Source: Candidatus Pelagibacter sp.
GTDB taxonomy: Bacteria > Pseudomonadota > Alphaproteobacteria > Pelagibacterales > Pelagibacteraceae
Direction: 5' to 3'
Assembly (NCBI GenBank): GCA_028100865.1
Contig: JAOHJV010000003.1
Span: 1-47,148 of the forward strand
DNA length: 47,148 nt
In this document: one piece after another, positions 32,955 to 40,652 of the stretch
How the letters are laid out: each line of letters starts with the position of its first letter
Position numbering within the stretch: the stretch's first letter is position 1
The notes under the pieces: generated by a model
Told to the model about the DNA's origin: nothing
Seen by the model: the letters and a program-made list of their open reading frames with translations, nothing else
Database searches by the model: none
Made by a program: the position numbers and the translations under genes

Positions 32955-33375
32955 ATTTAATTTTAATAAATTAAGTATTTTTATAAGTTTTTTATTATTC
33001 TCTTGTTCTAGTCATTTGATTCAAGCTGAAGAAATTAACCCTGTAAATTTAAAATGTGGATCTAATAGCGGAGTAACATTTTTTGAAAAAAATGGATTAT
33101 TTACTCTGAATGATGAAGATTTTATCTATAAATTAAGATTAATTGATAAAAATTTAACTAAGGAAGATTTTAATTTTATATATATCTCAAAATCTCAGAA
33201 TTCTGGAGGGTACACTCTAGAAATAGAAAAGATTATCAAAAAAAACAATAAACATTTAGTTTATTTTAAAGAAAATAAACCACCCACAGGTTCAGCTAAT
33301 ATAATGGCAATAACTGCAACTTACTGTTTTTTAAAGATAAATAATTTAGATAAAGTAAAAGTTGTAATTAAATAA
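32902..33375 (+). CDS. exported PrcB-domain-like protein overlapping the S8 protease gene
   Basis: The frame is open from an ATG at 32878; I choose the ATG at 32902, the last usable one before the signal-like helix, giving 157 residues and a 53-base overlap with the protease. No ATG, GTG or TTG occurs between the protease stop and the helix. A hydrophobic segment (LSIFISFLLFSC) ends in a possible lipobox Cys, with a Sec cleavage site also possible after IQA. The C-terminal half reads like the PrcB C-terminal domain: SGGYTLEIEKI, then a strand-rich KPPTGSA and an aromatic ATYCFLKI. In Treponema, PrcB belongs to the complex of the subtilisin-like protease dentilisin, so a partner role for the upstream S8 protein is likely. 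Confidence 0.65.
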   Translation: MVQKIKTLFHCSIKKLFKFNFNKLSIFISFLLFSCSSHLIQAEEINPVNLKCGSNSGVTFFEKNGLFTLNDEDFIYKLRLIDKNLTKEDFNFIYISKSQNSGGYTLEIEKIIKKNNKHLVYFKENKPPTGSANIMAITATYCFLKINNLDKVKVVIK

Positions 33376-33377
33376 CT

Positions 33378-33716
33378 TCAAAGTTTTTTCCAGTTAGTAT
33401 TTTTTAAAAGTGATTTAAGATCAAAAGAATTCTTAAGAATTTTACCAGTAGTATCTGTTATTAAATATTTAAGATTTTTGTTTTTGGGTTTAAAGTTTTT
33501 ACAAATTTTATATAAAGCGTTTTCTGCTGCATTTCTAAAGACACTAAAGCTAACTTGTTTGCTTGATATACTTAAACCATAATCTTTCCACGATCCTTCA
33601 GAGACCATTTTTGCGTATAAATCCAAGATAACTTTAAGCTCCTCTTTTTCAAAAAATTGTTTTTCTTCTATTTGTTTATGCGGATTATTGACTACTAGTT
33701 TTAAGTTACTAGGCAT
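33378..33716 (-). CDS. DUF2794 protein
   Basis: 112 residues. The core FFEKEELKVILDLYAKMVSEG and WKDYGLS, followed by VSFSVFRNAAENALYKICK, is the DUF2794 signature of alphaproteobacteria. Function unknown. Its start overlaps the end of the septation-protein gene by 8 bases, a common neighbourhood for this family. Confidence 0.85.
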   Translation of the reverse strand: MPSNLKLVVNNPHKQIEEKQFFEKEELKVILDLYAKMVSEGSWKDYGLSISSKQVSFSVFRNAAENALYKICKNFKPKNKNLKYLITDTTGKILKNSFDLKSLLKNTNWKKL

Positions 33717-34260
33717 CCATTTTGTATTTGTTGATTAATGGTATCTGGAAACCTGTAAACACAATGGTTATTGGCAACATTCCCCATACTTTAAAATTTA
33801 CCCAAAACTCCTCAGTTTGAGTTCTCCAGACGCATTCATTTAATATCGCAAGACCAAAGAAAAAAAACATCCATCTTCTATTTAATAATTCCCATCCTAA
33901 ATCTGAAAGTGGAATTGATTTACCCATGATTTTTTTTAATATGGGCTCTTTGGTAAAATATTTTCCAAAATATAAAGCTAAAGCAAAAATAATATTTATT
34001 ATAGTTGGTTTTACATAAATAAATATAGGATCATTAAAATAAATAGTTAATCCACCAAAAAATGTAATTAATATTCCACTAATTAATGGCATCGGAGGTA
34101 TTTTTTTTTCAAAAAACCAAACAACAGCTAATGCAATTAAAGTTGCAACTATAAGTGGAGGAATAGCAACTGATAAATTTTTATCACTATTGTAGTAATA
34201 GAAAAAAAATATAGCTAATGGACCAAAATCTGTAACAAATTTTAAAAAAGATTTATTCAC
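33709..34260 (-). CDS. yciB: inner-membrane septation protein A (YciB/IspZ)
   Basis: 183 residues, five to six membrane helices. The N-terminal FVTDFGPLAIFFFYYY (8-23) and the LGWELLNRRWMFFFFGLAILNE stretch (quoted in part: NRRWMFFF near 127-134) followed by EFWVNFKVWGMLPIT are hallmarks of the family, which affects cell envelope and division in enterics. It heads a leftward pair with DUF2794 and is divergent from hspQ. Confidence 0.93.
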   Translation of the reverse strand: MNKSFLKFVTDFGPLAIFFFYYYNSDKNLSVAIPPLIVATLIALAVVWFFEKKIPPMPLISGILITFFGGLTIYFNDPIFIYVKPTIINIIFALALYFGKYFTKEPILKKIMGKSIPLSDLGWELLNRRWMFFFFGLAILNECVWRTQTEEFWVNFKVWGMLPITIVFTGFQIPLINKYKMDA

Positions 34261-34312
34261 TTAAAAGATACTAACATATTTGCCACATCACAAAACATTA
34301 ATATTTTTACCA

Positions 34313-34342
34313 TTGATTTTTATTTTTAAATACCCATACTAA
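34313..34342 (+). promoter_or_regulatory. candidate promoter of hspQ
   Basis: TTGATT (34313-34318) and TACTAA (34337-34342) with an 18-base spacer lie directly before the ATG at 34348, so the transcript would be leaderless or nearly so. No heat-shock sigma-32 motif was recognised. Confidence 0.3.
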
Positions 34343-34347
34343 TAGCA

Positions 34348-34668
34348 ATGCCAATTCAAAAAGCAAAATTCTCAATTGGAGATATTGTAAAACATAAACA
34401 CTTCGAATTCAGAGGTGTAATATATGATGTAGATTTTGAATTTAACAATTCTGAAGAATGGTATCAATCTATCCCAAAAAATGTGAGACCAAGAAAAGAT
34501 CAGCCTTTTTATCATTTATTAGCTGAAAATGACGAAATAACTTATGAAGCTTATGTTTCAGAACAAAATCTTCTGATGGACGACTCTGATGAACCAATAA
34601 AGCACCCATTAATTGAAGAGATTTTTTCAGGAAAAAAGGGCTCTAGTTATTTTAAGATGTCCAACTAA
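34348..34668 (+). CDS. hspQ: heat shock protein HspQ
   Basis: 106-residue small protein of the HspQ (hemimethylated-DNA-binding/YccV-like) family. Signature: KFSIGDIVKHKHFEFRGVIYDVD (residues 6-28; key IGDIVKH and FRGVIYDVD), then QPFYHLLAENDE, then YVSEQNL. In enterics HspQ regulates DnaA stability and is a Lon substrate and specificity enhancer. Monocistronic. Confidence 0.94.
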   Translation: MPIQKAKFSIGDIVKHKHFEFRGVIYDVDFEFNNSEEWYQSIPKNVRPRKDQPFYHLLAENDEITYEAYVSEQNLLMDDSDEPIKHPLIEEIFSGKKGSSYFKMSN

Positions 34669-34735
34669 GCTTATCATTTTTCAAACACATTTAGCTCAAA
34701 TCTAAGCCATATAAATTAAGTATATTTAATCCATA

Positions 34736-34799
34736 TTCTGATCAAGGATGTTAAACGTTAATTTCAAATTATTATCTCCCTCTGCATTCTTGATCGGAA
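34736..34799 (+). promoter_or_regulatory. long hairpin in the leader of the ccm operon
   Basis: TTCTGATCAAGGATG (34736-34750) pairs over 15 bp (two G:U in RNA) with CATTCTTGATCGGAA (34785-34799), enclosing 34 bases. It lies in the 173-base gap between hspQ and ccmC and overlaps a 25-codon ORF whose ATG is the last three bases of the left arm. The loop is too long for a classic terminator and no T run follows, so a leader RNA element is more likely. No known riboswitch was recognised. Confidence 0.45.
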
Positions 34800-34825
34800 A
34801 TCCTTTTCATAATAAACATCATTAA
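34748..34825 (+). CDS. possible leader peptide upstream of ccmC
   Basis: A 25-codon ORF (ATG to TAA) ending 16 bases before the ccmC ATG. The peptide begins MLNVNFKLLS and ends in NPFHNKHH, so three of its last five residues are His. AAGG sits 1-4 bases before the ATG, too close for a normal ribosome-binding site. The ORF covers the loop and the whole right arm of the hairpin, so its translation would unfold it. It may also be a chance ORF in A/T-rich sequence. Confidence 0.3.
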   Translation: MLNVNFKLLSPSAFLIGNPFHNKHH

Positions 34826-34841
34826 AAATCTTAGATTAAAT

Positions 34842-35549
34842 ATGTTTAAACTTTTTCAACCTAATAAAATTTTTCAAATAACCTCAAAAGCTCCCAAATA
34901 TATTTTATTGTTATTTGTAATTGTACTTTCTATTGGATTAACAGAAGCACTAATATTATCTCCTGAAGATTATAAGCAAAGTGATGCTGTTAGAATTATG
35001 TATGTGCATGTTCCAGCTGCTTGGATTTCTTTAGGTATTTTTTCATCCATTACTTTTTTATCAATTAGTGGATTTATTTTTAAAAATAAGAATTTTTTTT
35101 TAATTGCAAAAAGTTTGGCACCCTCAGGTTTTGTTTTTAATATTATTGCATTAGTTACAGGTTCTATCTGGGGAAAACCAACCTGGGGAACTTGGTGGGC
35201 TTGGGATGCCCGAATTACTTCAATGTTAATATTGGCACTCTTTTATGCAATGTATTTAATTTCATGGAGAATTTATGAAAATGAAGAAAAGGTTTTTAAG
35301 ATCACAACATTTATTACAATAATAGGAATTGTTAATGTTCCAATTATTAAATACTCTGTAGATTGGTGGAACACACTGCATCAACCAGCATCAATCAATA
35401 TTTTGTCAAAAAGTTCAATTCATTCATCAATGCTTTTTCCTTTGCTAATCATGACTGCGGCATTTGCTCTTTTTTCATTGCTAATTTTCTTAATGAAATA
35501 TAATACAGAACTGATAAAAATTAAAAATAAAGGCTTAGATAGATTATGA
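34842..35549 (+). CDS. ccmC: heme exporter/transfer protein CcmC
   Basis: 235-residue inner-membrane protein with six helices that loads heme onto CcmE in cytochrome c maturation System I. The periplasmic WWD domain is evident (WGTWWAWDAR, residues 111-120), flanked by His-containing loops: VHVPAAW (near 55) and WNTLHQPASI (near 180). The stop overlaps the ccmD start (ATGA). First gene of the visible ccm run; ccmA and ccmB are not in the window. Confidence 0.96.
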   Translation: MFKLFQPNKIFQITSKAPKYILLLFVIVLSIGLTEALILSPEDYKQSDAVRIMYVHVPAAWISLGIFSSITFLSISGFIFKNKNFFLIAKSLAPSGFVFNIIALVTGSIWGKPTWGTWWAWDARITSMLILALFYAMYLISWRIYENEEKVFKITTFITIIGIVNVPIIKYSVDWWNTLHQPASINILSKSSIHSSMLFPLLIMTAAFALFSLLIFLMKYNTELIKIKNKGLDRL

Positions 35550-35773
35550 TAAATGAATTACTTTTTATGAATGGATACGAAGTTTACGTATTGTCAGCAT
35601 TCAGTTTTACGCTTTTAAGTTTTTCAGCTCTATATTTGATTACAAAAGTTCAATTTATTAAGGAACAAAATAAATTTGTAGCTAAATTTGGATCTCTAAA
35701 CTCTGAGAAAGCTAAATCTGCAAAATCACAAAGAATAAATAAAGAAATTTTAGCTAACGCCACAAACAATTAA
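35546..35773 (+). CDS. ccmD: heme exporter protein CcmD
   Basis: 75 residues with one membrane helix (about 11-32), preceded by NGYEVYVLSAFS, a typical CcmD N-terminus, and followed by a basic tail. CcmD helps release holo-CcmE from CcmABC. The family is short and divergent, and the call rests on this pattern and on its place between ccmC and ccmE. Confidence 0.88.
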   Translation: MINELLFMNGYEVYVLSAFSFTLLSFSALYLITKVQFIKEQNKFVAKFGSLNSEKAKSAKSQRINKEILANATNN

Positions 35774-35783
35774 CTTTTGAACC

Positions 35784-36203
35784 ATGTATGGTCGTAAAGT
35801 TAAATTAAGATTTTTGTTTGTAGTACTTATTTTAATTACTTTAATATTAACAACATTCCTTGTTTTAAAATCTCTTGAAGAAAACGTAGTATACTTTCAG
35901 TCACCATCAGAAATTAAAGCTCTATCTGAATTAGATAAAAAAAAGATTAGAGTGGGTGGAATGGTAAAAAAAGACTCTATTTTAATAAATTCCAGTGAAC
36001 TTAAGTTTGTAATTACAGATTTTAAAAATGAAATAAATGTTACCTATATTGGAGCAATCCCAAATCTTTTTGAAGAAGGCAAAGGAGTGGTTGCAGAAGG
36101 AGTTTTAAATGATCGAAATTTTTTTTCTGCTTCAAAAATTCTAGCAAAACATGATGAAAACTATATGCCTCCTGAAGTAAAACAAGCGCTTGGAGAAAAG
36201 TAA
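35784..36203 (+). CDS. ccmE: cytochrome c maturation heme chaperone CcmE
   Basis: 139-residue periplasm-facing chaperone anchored by an N-terminal helix (about 8-28), with an OB-fold. The heme is held covalently by His123 in the classical [12 protein letters not shown], with Tyr127 as axial ligand. GGMVKKDS near 58-65 is also conserved. The stop precedes the ccmF ATG by one base. Confidence 0.96.
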   Translation: MYGRKVKLRFLFVVLILITLILTTFLVLKSLEENVVYFQSPSEIKALSELDKKKIRVGGMVKKDSILINSSELKFVITDFKNEINVTYIGAIPNLFEEGKGVVAEGVLNDRNFFSASKILAKHDENYMPPEVKQALGEK

Positions 36204-36204
36204 G

Positions 36205-38085
36205 ATGCTTTATAGCGTTATTGGAAACTATTCATTGTTTTTGGGACTTTTTTTTGGATTAGTTCTTTTTTATTTTTCAGCAAAAAATTTTAGAAATTCA
36301 AAAGTATTAGATACTAAAATTTTATCATTTACATTTTTACAATTTTTTTTAGTTGTAATTAGTTTTTTATGTCTAGTGTTATCATTTGTTGTATCTGATT
36401 TTAGTAATGAAACTGTTTTTAATAATTCACACACAACTAAACCAATTTTTTATAAAATTGCTGGAACCTGGGGGAACCATGAGGGAAGCTTATTATTGTG
36501 GTTGCTTGTTTTAACAATGTTTATTCTTATTTTTTTAGTGAAGACTAAAAATCAACCTATTAAATATAGAATATTAACTTTAGTATTTCAGCAAATCATA
36601 ATTGTAGGTTTTTTTGTTTTTTTGATAAAAACTTCAAATCCATTTAATCATATTTATCCAATACCAACAGAAGGATTGGGTCTCAATCCAATACTGCAAG
36701 ATCCAGCTTTAGTGATTCATCCACCTATTTTATATTTAGGATATGTAGGATCATCCATAATCTTTTCCTCAGCTTTAGCTGCCACAAGTTTAAATCTAGT
36801 ATCTAAAAAATGGGCGTCACATATAAAGAAATGGGTTTTAAGTTCATGGGTTTTTTTAACATTAGGAATTTTATTAGGATCTATTTGGGCGTATTATGAG
36901 CTAGGTTGGGGAGGTTTTTGGTTTTGGGACCCAGTTGAGAATGTTTCTTTAATGCCGTGGTTAGCATTAACAACACTTTTACATTGTATTTTGGTTTTAG
37001 AAAAAAAATCAATCTTAACTTCTTGGGTAATAGTTTTATCAATATCGACATTTGCTCTTAGTATGAGCGGTACATTTTTGGTTAGATCTGGAATTTTAAA
37101 TTCTGTGCATACTTTTGCAAACGATCCAGAAAGAGGTTTGTTTATTTTAATTTTTTTATTTTCTTTAATTTTTCTTTCATTATTTATTTTTTTCTTTCTT
37201 CACAATCCTAGCAAAAATAACCCAAGCAGTTTTTCTTTTTTAAGCAAGGAAACAGCAATAATAATTAATAATTGGTTTATGATGTACTTCTTGTCCGTTG
37301 TTTTAATTGGTACTATTTATCCAATTTTTCTTGATGTTTTGTCATCCCAAAAAATATCTGTAGGACCTCCCTTTTATCACAAACTGATTATACCTTTTTT
37401 AATTCCCTTTTTGTTGATTATGGCGATTGGACCAAAGTTGAAATGGATTAAATCAAACTTAGAGGATAAAATTTATTTAATTACACTGCTAGTGGTTTCA
37501 ATTTTATTATCAATTTTAATTGTAAAAAATTTTAGCTCTAACTTTTTGATAAATACAATTTTAATTTCGAGTGCTTTTTATTTGTTTTTTATTACTTTAA
37601 GAGATTTCTTTAGCAAAGGATTTAAAAATCTAGCACAAAATACAGCTCATTTTGGCTTTAGTTTATTAATTTTGAGTATTTTATTTAATAATTTGTTTTC
37701 TACAGAAACAATTACCAACTTAAAGGTAGGAGAAACTTTTGAGAATGCAAAAACAAAAATAATTTTTGAGAACATTAGTCAAAAGGAAGAAAAAAACTAT
37801 AAATCGATAATAGCTGAATTTATTATTCAAGACTCAAAAGGAAAAATGGAAAATTTTTCACCAGAACTAAGAATATATAATCAACCAAACATCGTTACGA
37901 GTGAAGCTGACATTAAAACAACTCTATTATCAGATAAATTTATTGTTATTAATTTGGTACCAAACCAAGAATTGTTTAATGTTAGGTATCAAGTCAAACC
38001 ATTTATGTTGTGGATTTGGATATCAGTAATTTTAATTAGTGTTGGTGGGCTAATGAGTTTTTTAAAAAAAGAATATGAAAAATAA
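36205..38085 (+). CDS. ccmF: cytochrome c heme lyase subunit CcmF
   Basis: Large polytopic protein that ligates heme to apocytochrome c together with CcmH. From the ATG at 36205 it has 626 residues; the frame is open to an ATG at 36190 inside ccmE, but the chosen start gives the standard MLYSVIGNY N-terminus and has GGAG upstream. The WWD domain reads GWGGFWFWDPVENVS, with GTWGNHEGS and DPALVIHPPILY earlier in the chain. The last helix is followed by the start of ccmG, 11 bases inside. Confidence 0.96.
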   Translation: MLYSVIGNYSLFLGLFFGLVLFYFSAKNFRNSKVLDTKILSFTFLQFFLVVISFLCLVLSFVVSDFSNETVFNNSHTTKPIFYKIAGTWGNHEGSLLLWLLVLTMFILIFLVKTKNQPIKYRILTLVFQQIIIVGFFVFLIKTSNPFNHIYPIPTEGLGLNPILQDPALVIHPPILYLGYVGSSIIFSSALAATSLNLVSKKWASHIKKWVLSSWVFLTLGILLGSIWAYYELGWGGFWFWDPVENVSLMPWLALTTLLHCILVLEKKSILTSWVIVLSISTFALSMSGTFLVRSGILNSVHTFANDPERGLFILIFLFSLIFLSLFIFFFLHNPSKNNPSSFSFLSKETAIIINNWFMMYFLSVVLIGTIYPIFLDVLSSQKISVGPPFYHKLIIPFLIPFLLIMAIGPKLKWIKSNLEDKIYLITLLVVSILLSILIVKNFSSNFLINTILISSAFYLFFITLRDFFSKGFKNLAQNTAHFGFSLLILSILFNNLFSTETITNLKVGETFENAKTKIIFENISQKEEKNYKSIIAEFIIQDSKGKMENFSPELRIYNQPNIVTSEADIKTTLLSDKFIVINLVPNQELFNVRYQVKPFMLWIWISVILISVGGLMSFLKKEYEK

Positions 38086-38593
38086 ATTATTACCACTTTC
38101 TATCACTTTTATTTTTATAATTATTTTTATTGTTTTTTATAAAGGTCTTAAAGACACCAATATCTATACCCCAGAGTCAAAAATAAATAACGAGGTACCT
38201 TCATTATTAGTTGATTTATTTGATACTGATAAGACTGTTAATACAATTGAAATTTTTCAATCAGATAACTTTTATTTATTAAATATTTGGTCTTCTTGGT
38301 GCGTTCCTTGTAGAGAAGAACATCCAATTTTAATGGAATTAAAAAATAATGATAGATTAAAAGTAATTGGTATGAATTATAAAGATACTAAAAATAATGC
38401 TAAAAATTTTCTAGATGAACTTGGAAATCCTTATGATCAAATAATTTTTGATAGCAAAGGTACAAATGCTATTGAGTGGGGTGCCTATGGTGTTCCAGAG
38501 TCTTTTTTAATCAGTAACAATAAAATTATAAAAAAATACATTGGACCACTAAACAAAGTGTCTGTTGAAGAAATTAAATCATATATAAAATGA
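38075..38593 (+). CDS. ccmG: periplasmic thiol:disulfide oxidoreductase CcmG/DsbE
   Basis: 172 residues, N-terminal membrane anchor (about 5-24), then a thioredoxin fold with active site WSSWCVPCREEHP (Cys-Val-Pro-Cys), and the DsbE-type GVPESFLI near the cis-Pro. It keeps apocytochrome CxxCH thiols reduced. Overlaps ccmF by 11 bases and ccmH by 4 bases. Confidence 0.94.
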   Translation: MKNKLLPLSITFIFIIIFIVFYKGLKDTNIYTPESKINNEVPSLLVDLFDTDKTVNTIEIFQSDNFYLLNIWSSWCVPCREEHPILMELKNNDRLKVIGMNYKDTKNNAKNFLDELGNPYDQIIFDSKGTNAIEWGAYGVPESFLISNNKIIKKYIGPLNKVSVEEIKSYIK

Positions 38594-38955
38594 AGATTTT
38601 AAAATTATTTTTAATTATTTTTTTGATATTTCCTATTAATGCTTTGAAAGCAGATAATGAAGTTCTTAAAAATAAAATTACAAAAAACCTTCGTTGTTTA
38701 ATTTGCCAGGGACAATCCGTGTATGATTCTGACTCAGAGTTTGCAAATAGCTTAAAAATTGTAGTTGATAATAAAATAAATGAAGGATTTTCAGAAAAAC
38801 AAATTTATTCTTATTTTCAAAGTAAATATGGTGAATGGATTTTATATGACCCTTTGTTTAACAAAAATACATATTTTCTCTGGTTATTACCTCTATTGAT
38901 ATTCTTTATAGGTGGTGCAATAATCTTTAATAAATTTATAAAAAAACAAAAATAA
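38590..38955 (+). CDS. ccmH: cytochrome c maturation protein CcmH
   Basis: 121 residues: signal peptide (ILKLFLIIFLIFPINALKA), then the CcmH/CycL motif LRCLICQGQSVYDSDSEFA (near 36-54) with the Cys-x2-Cys pair, then a C-terminal membrane helix (about 97-115). This is the short form without the fused TPR (CcmI) part, and no ccmI follows in the window. Confidence 0.95.
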   Translation: MKILKLFLIIFLIFPINALKADNEVLKNKITKNLRCLICQGQSVYDSDSEFANSLKIVVDNKINEGFSEKQIYSYFQSKYGEWILYDPLFNKNTYFLWLLPLLIFFIGGAIIFNKFIKKQK

Positions 38956-38971
38956 TCTGATATTTAGAGTA

Positions 38972-39472
38972 ATGAGTTTTAAAAAATTAAGTATATTTTT
39001 AGCTATATTTTTTACTGCAACAAAGATAGTTGCTGCAGAAATTAGTAGTCATCAGTATAACTTTTTTACTGGAAATTTTGATTTTAGCGACGATAAGCAG
39101 GCAGCAATGTTGTTTGGTTTTCAACACCAGAATGAAGATCTAGAAAAAAACACTTTTATAGGTAATATTTCTCCTATAACTGGAGGTTTTATAACTGAAA
39201 ATTCAGCTATCTATGTTTATACAGGATTTGAATGGAATGTTGAAATGGGTGCTTTAACATTTACACCCAGTTTTGCACCTGGCTTGTATCACAAAGGAGA
39301 TGGAAAAGATTTAGGTCATGCTCTTGAATTTAAATCTGAAATTCAGTTTTCTTATAATTCCTCTGAAAATTCTAAAATTGGAATATCTTACAATCATGTA
39401 TCTAACGCTAGCTTAGGAGACAAGAATCCTGGGGCAAATAGTTATATGTTTAATTTTATTAAAAACTTTTAA
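38972..39472 (+). CDS. acyloxyacyl hydrolase / lipid A 3-O-deacylase, PagL-like
   Basis: 166 residues, signal peptide (about 1-22) followed by a small outer-membrane beta-barrel. The PagL motif is present near the C-terminus: His142 and Ser144 in YNHVSNASLGDKNPGAN, and the chain ends in Phe, as expected for a BAM substrate. PagL removes the 3-O-acyl chain of lipid A. The Glu that completes the Pseudomonas triad is not obvious here (NPGANS), so activity is likely but not certain. Independent of the ccm genes in function. Confidence 0.85.
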   Translation: MSFKKLSIFLAIFFTATKIVAAEISSHQYNFFTGNFDFSDDKQAAMLFGFQHQNEDLEKNTFIGNISPITGGFITENSAIYVYTGFEWNVEMGALTFTPSFAPGLYHKGDGKDLGHALEFKSEIQFSYNSSENSKIGISYNHVSNASLGDKNPGANSYMFNFIKNF

Positions 39473-39480
39473 AAACAGTC

Positions 39481-40632
39481 ATGAATATTAAAGATTGTTA
39501 TAATTTTAGTGACTTTAGGAAATTAGCAAAAAAAAGATTACCTTCACCTATTTTTCATTACATTGATGGAGGAGCGGATGACGAGGCGACTCTTAAAAGA
39601 AACACAGATGCATTTAATGACTGTGATTTAATCCCAAATGTTTTAGCAAGCGTTGGTAAACCAGATTTATCAACAACTGTTTTTGGTAAAAAAATTGATA
39701 TGCCAATATTTTTATCACCAACCGCTATGCAAAGACTTTATCATCATGATGGTGACAAAGCTTCAGCTCGAGCTGCAGAAAAGTTTGGAACCTTTTATAG
39801 TATGTCCACCATGGCTAATAATACCATTGAGGAAATTGCTGAAATTTCTAAAGGTCCAAAATTATTTCAACTTTATGTTCATAAAGATCAATCAATTACA
39901 GACGATTTAATTGAGAGATGTAGAACATCTGGTTATGATGGTATGTGTTTAACAGTAGATACATTAGTTGCTGGAAACAGAGAAAGAGATCACAGAACTG
40001 GTTTTACTACTCCTCCAAAACTTACACTTCAAAGCTTAATGAGTTTTGCAATGAGACCTGAGTGGGTTTTTAATTATTTTACTCATAAAAAATTTGAACT
40101 ATCTAATGTTGCAAAGAAAACAGATAAAGGAACTAATATTGCAAAGTCAGTAATTGAATATATTAATGAACAATATGATCCAGCTATGAACTGGAAGGAT
40201 GCAGAGTATTGTGTCAAAAAATGGAATAAACCATTTGCATTAAAAGGCGTGATGTCTGTTGAAGATGCAAAAAGAGCAATTGATATTGGTTGCACTGCTA
40301 TAATGGTTTCAAATCATGGTGGTAGACAGCTAGATGGTTCAAGATCTCCATTTGATCAAGTTAAAGAACTTTCGGACGCGGTAGGTGATAAGCTTGAAAT
40401 TATTTTAGATGGCGGAATTAGAAGAGGAACACACGTTTTAAAAGCTTTAGCTGCTGGTGCGACCGCATGTAGCTTTGGAAAAATGTTCTTATTTTCATTA
40501 GGTGCTGGAGGCCAACCAGGTGTTGAACGTCTATTGCAGAATATGCATGATGAAATAAATCGAAATATGGTATTAATGGGTTGTAAAAATATCAAAGAAT
40601 TAAATAGATCAAAATTAATTTATAGAAAATAA
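39481..40632 (+). CDS. FMN-dependent 2-hydroxy-acid oxidase/dehydrogenase (LldD-like)
   Basis: 383-residue TIM-barrel flavoenzyme. Active-site elements: IFHYIDGGADDE at 24-35, LSPTAMQ at 78-84, the catalytic SNHGGRQLDG with His279 and Arg282, Lys255, and the FMN phosphate-binding DGGIRRGTHVLKALAAGA stretch. It oxidises L-lactate, glycolate or a related L-2-hydroxy acid; the sequence does not decide. Next to an aminotransferase and GlcDEF, it looks like part of a hydroxy-acid use cluster. Confidence 0.92.
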   Translation: MNIKDCYNFSDFRKLAKKRLPSPIFHYIDGGADDEATLKRNTDAFNDCDLIPNVLASVGKPDLSTTVFGKKIDMPIFLSPTAMQRLYHHDGDKASARAAEKFGTFYSMSTMANNTIEEIAEISKGPKLFQLYVHKDQSITDDLIERCRTSGYDGMCLTVDTLVAGNRERDHRTGFTTPPKLTLQSLMSFAMRPEWVFNYFTHKKFELSNVAKKTDKGTNIAKSVIEYINEQYDPAMNWKDAEYCVKKWNKPFALKGVMSVEDAKRAIDIGCTAIMVSNHGGRQLDGSRSPFDQVKELSDAVGDKLEIILDGGIRRGTHVLKALAAGATACSFGKMFLFSLGAGGQPGVERLLQNMHDEINRNMVLMGCKNIKELNRSKLIYRK

Positions 40633-40652
40633 TTAGTTAGGAGAAATAAAAT

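Noticed and set aside
33374..33389. AACTT-CA-AAGTT followed by six T as a terminator of the PrcB-like gene
   Set aside because: Five-bp stem with a two-base loop is too weak to call.
34669..34735. tRNA or known small RNA in the largest intergenic gap
   Set aside because: No TPsiC-like GTTCRA arm, no cloverleaf arrangement and no 4.5S or 6S signature could be found; only the hairpin further downstream stands out.
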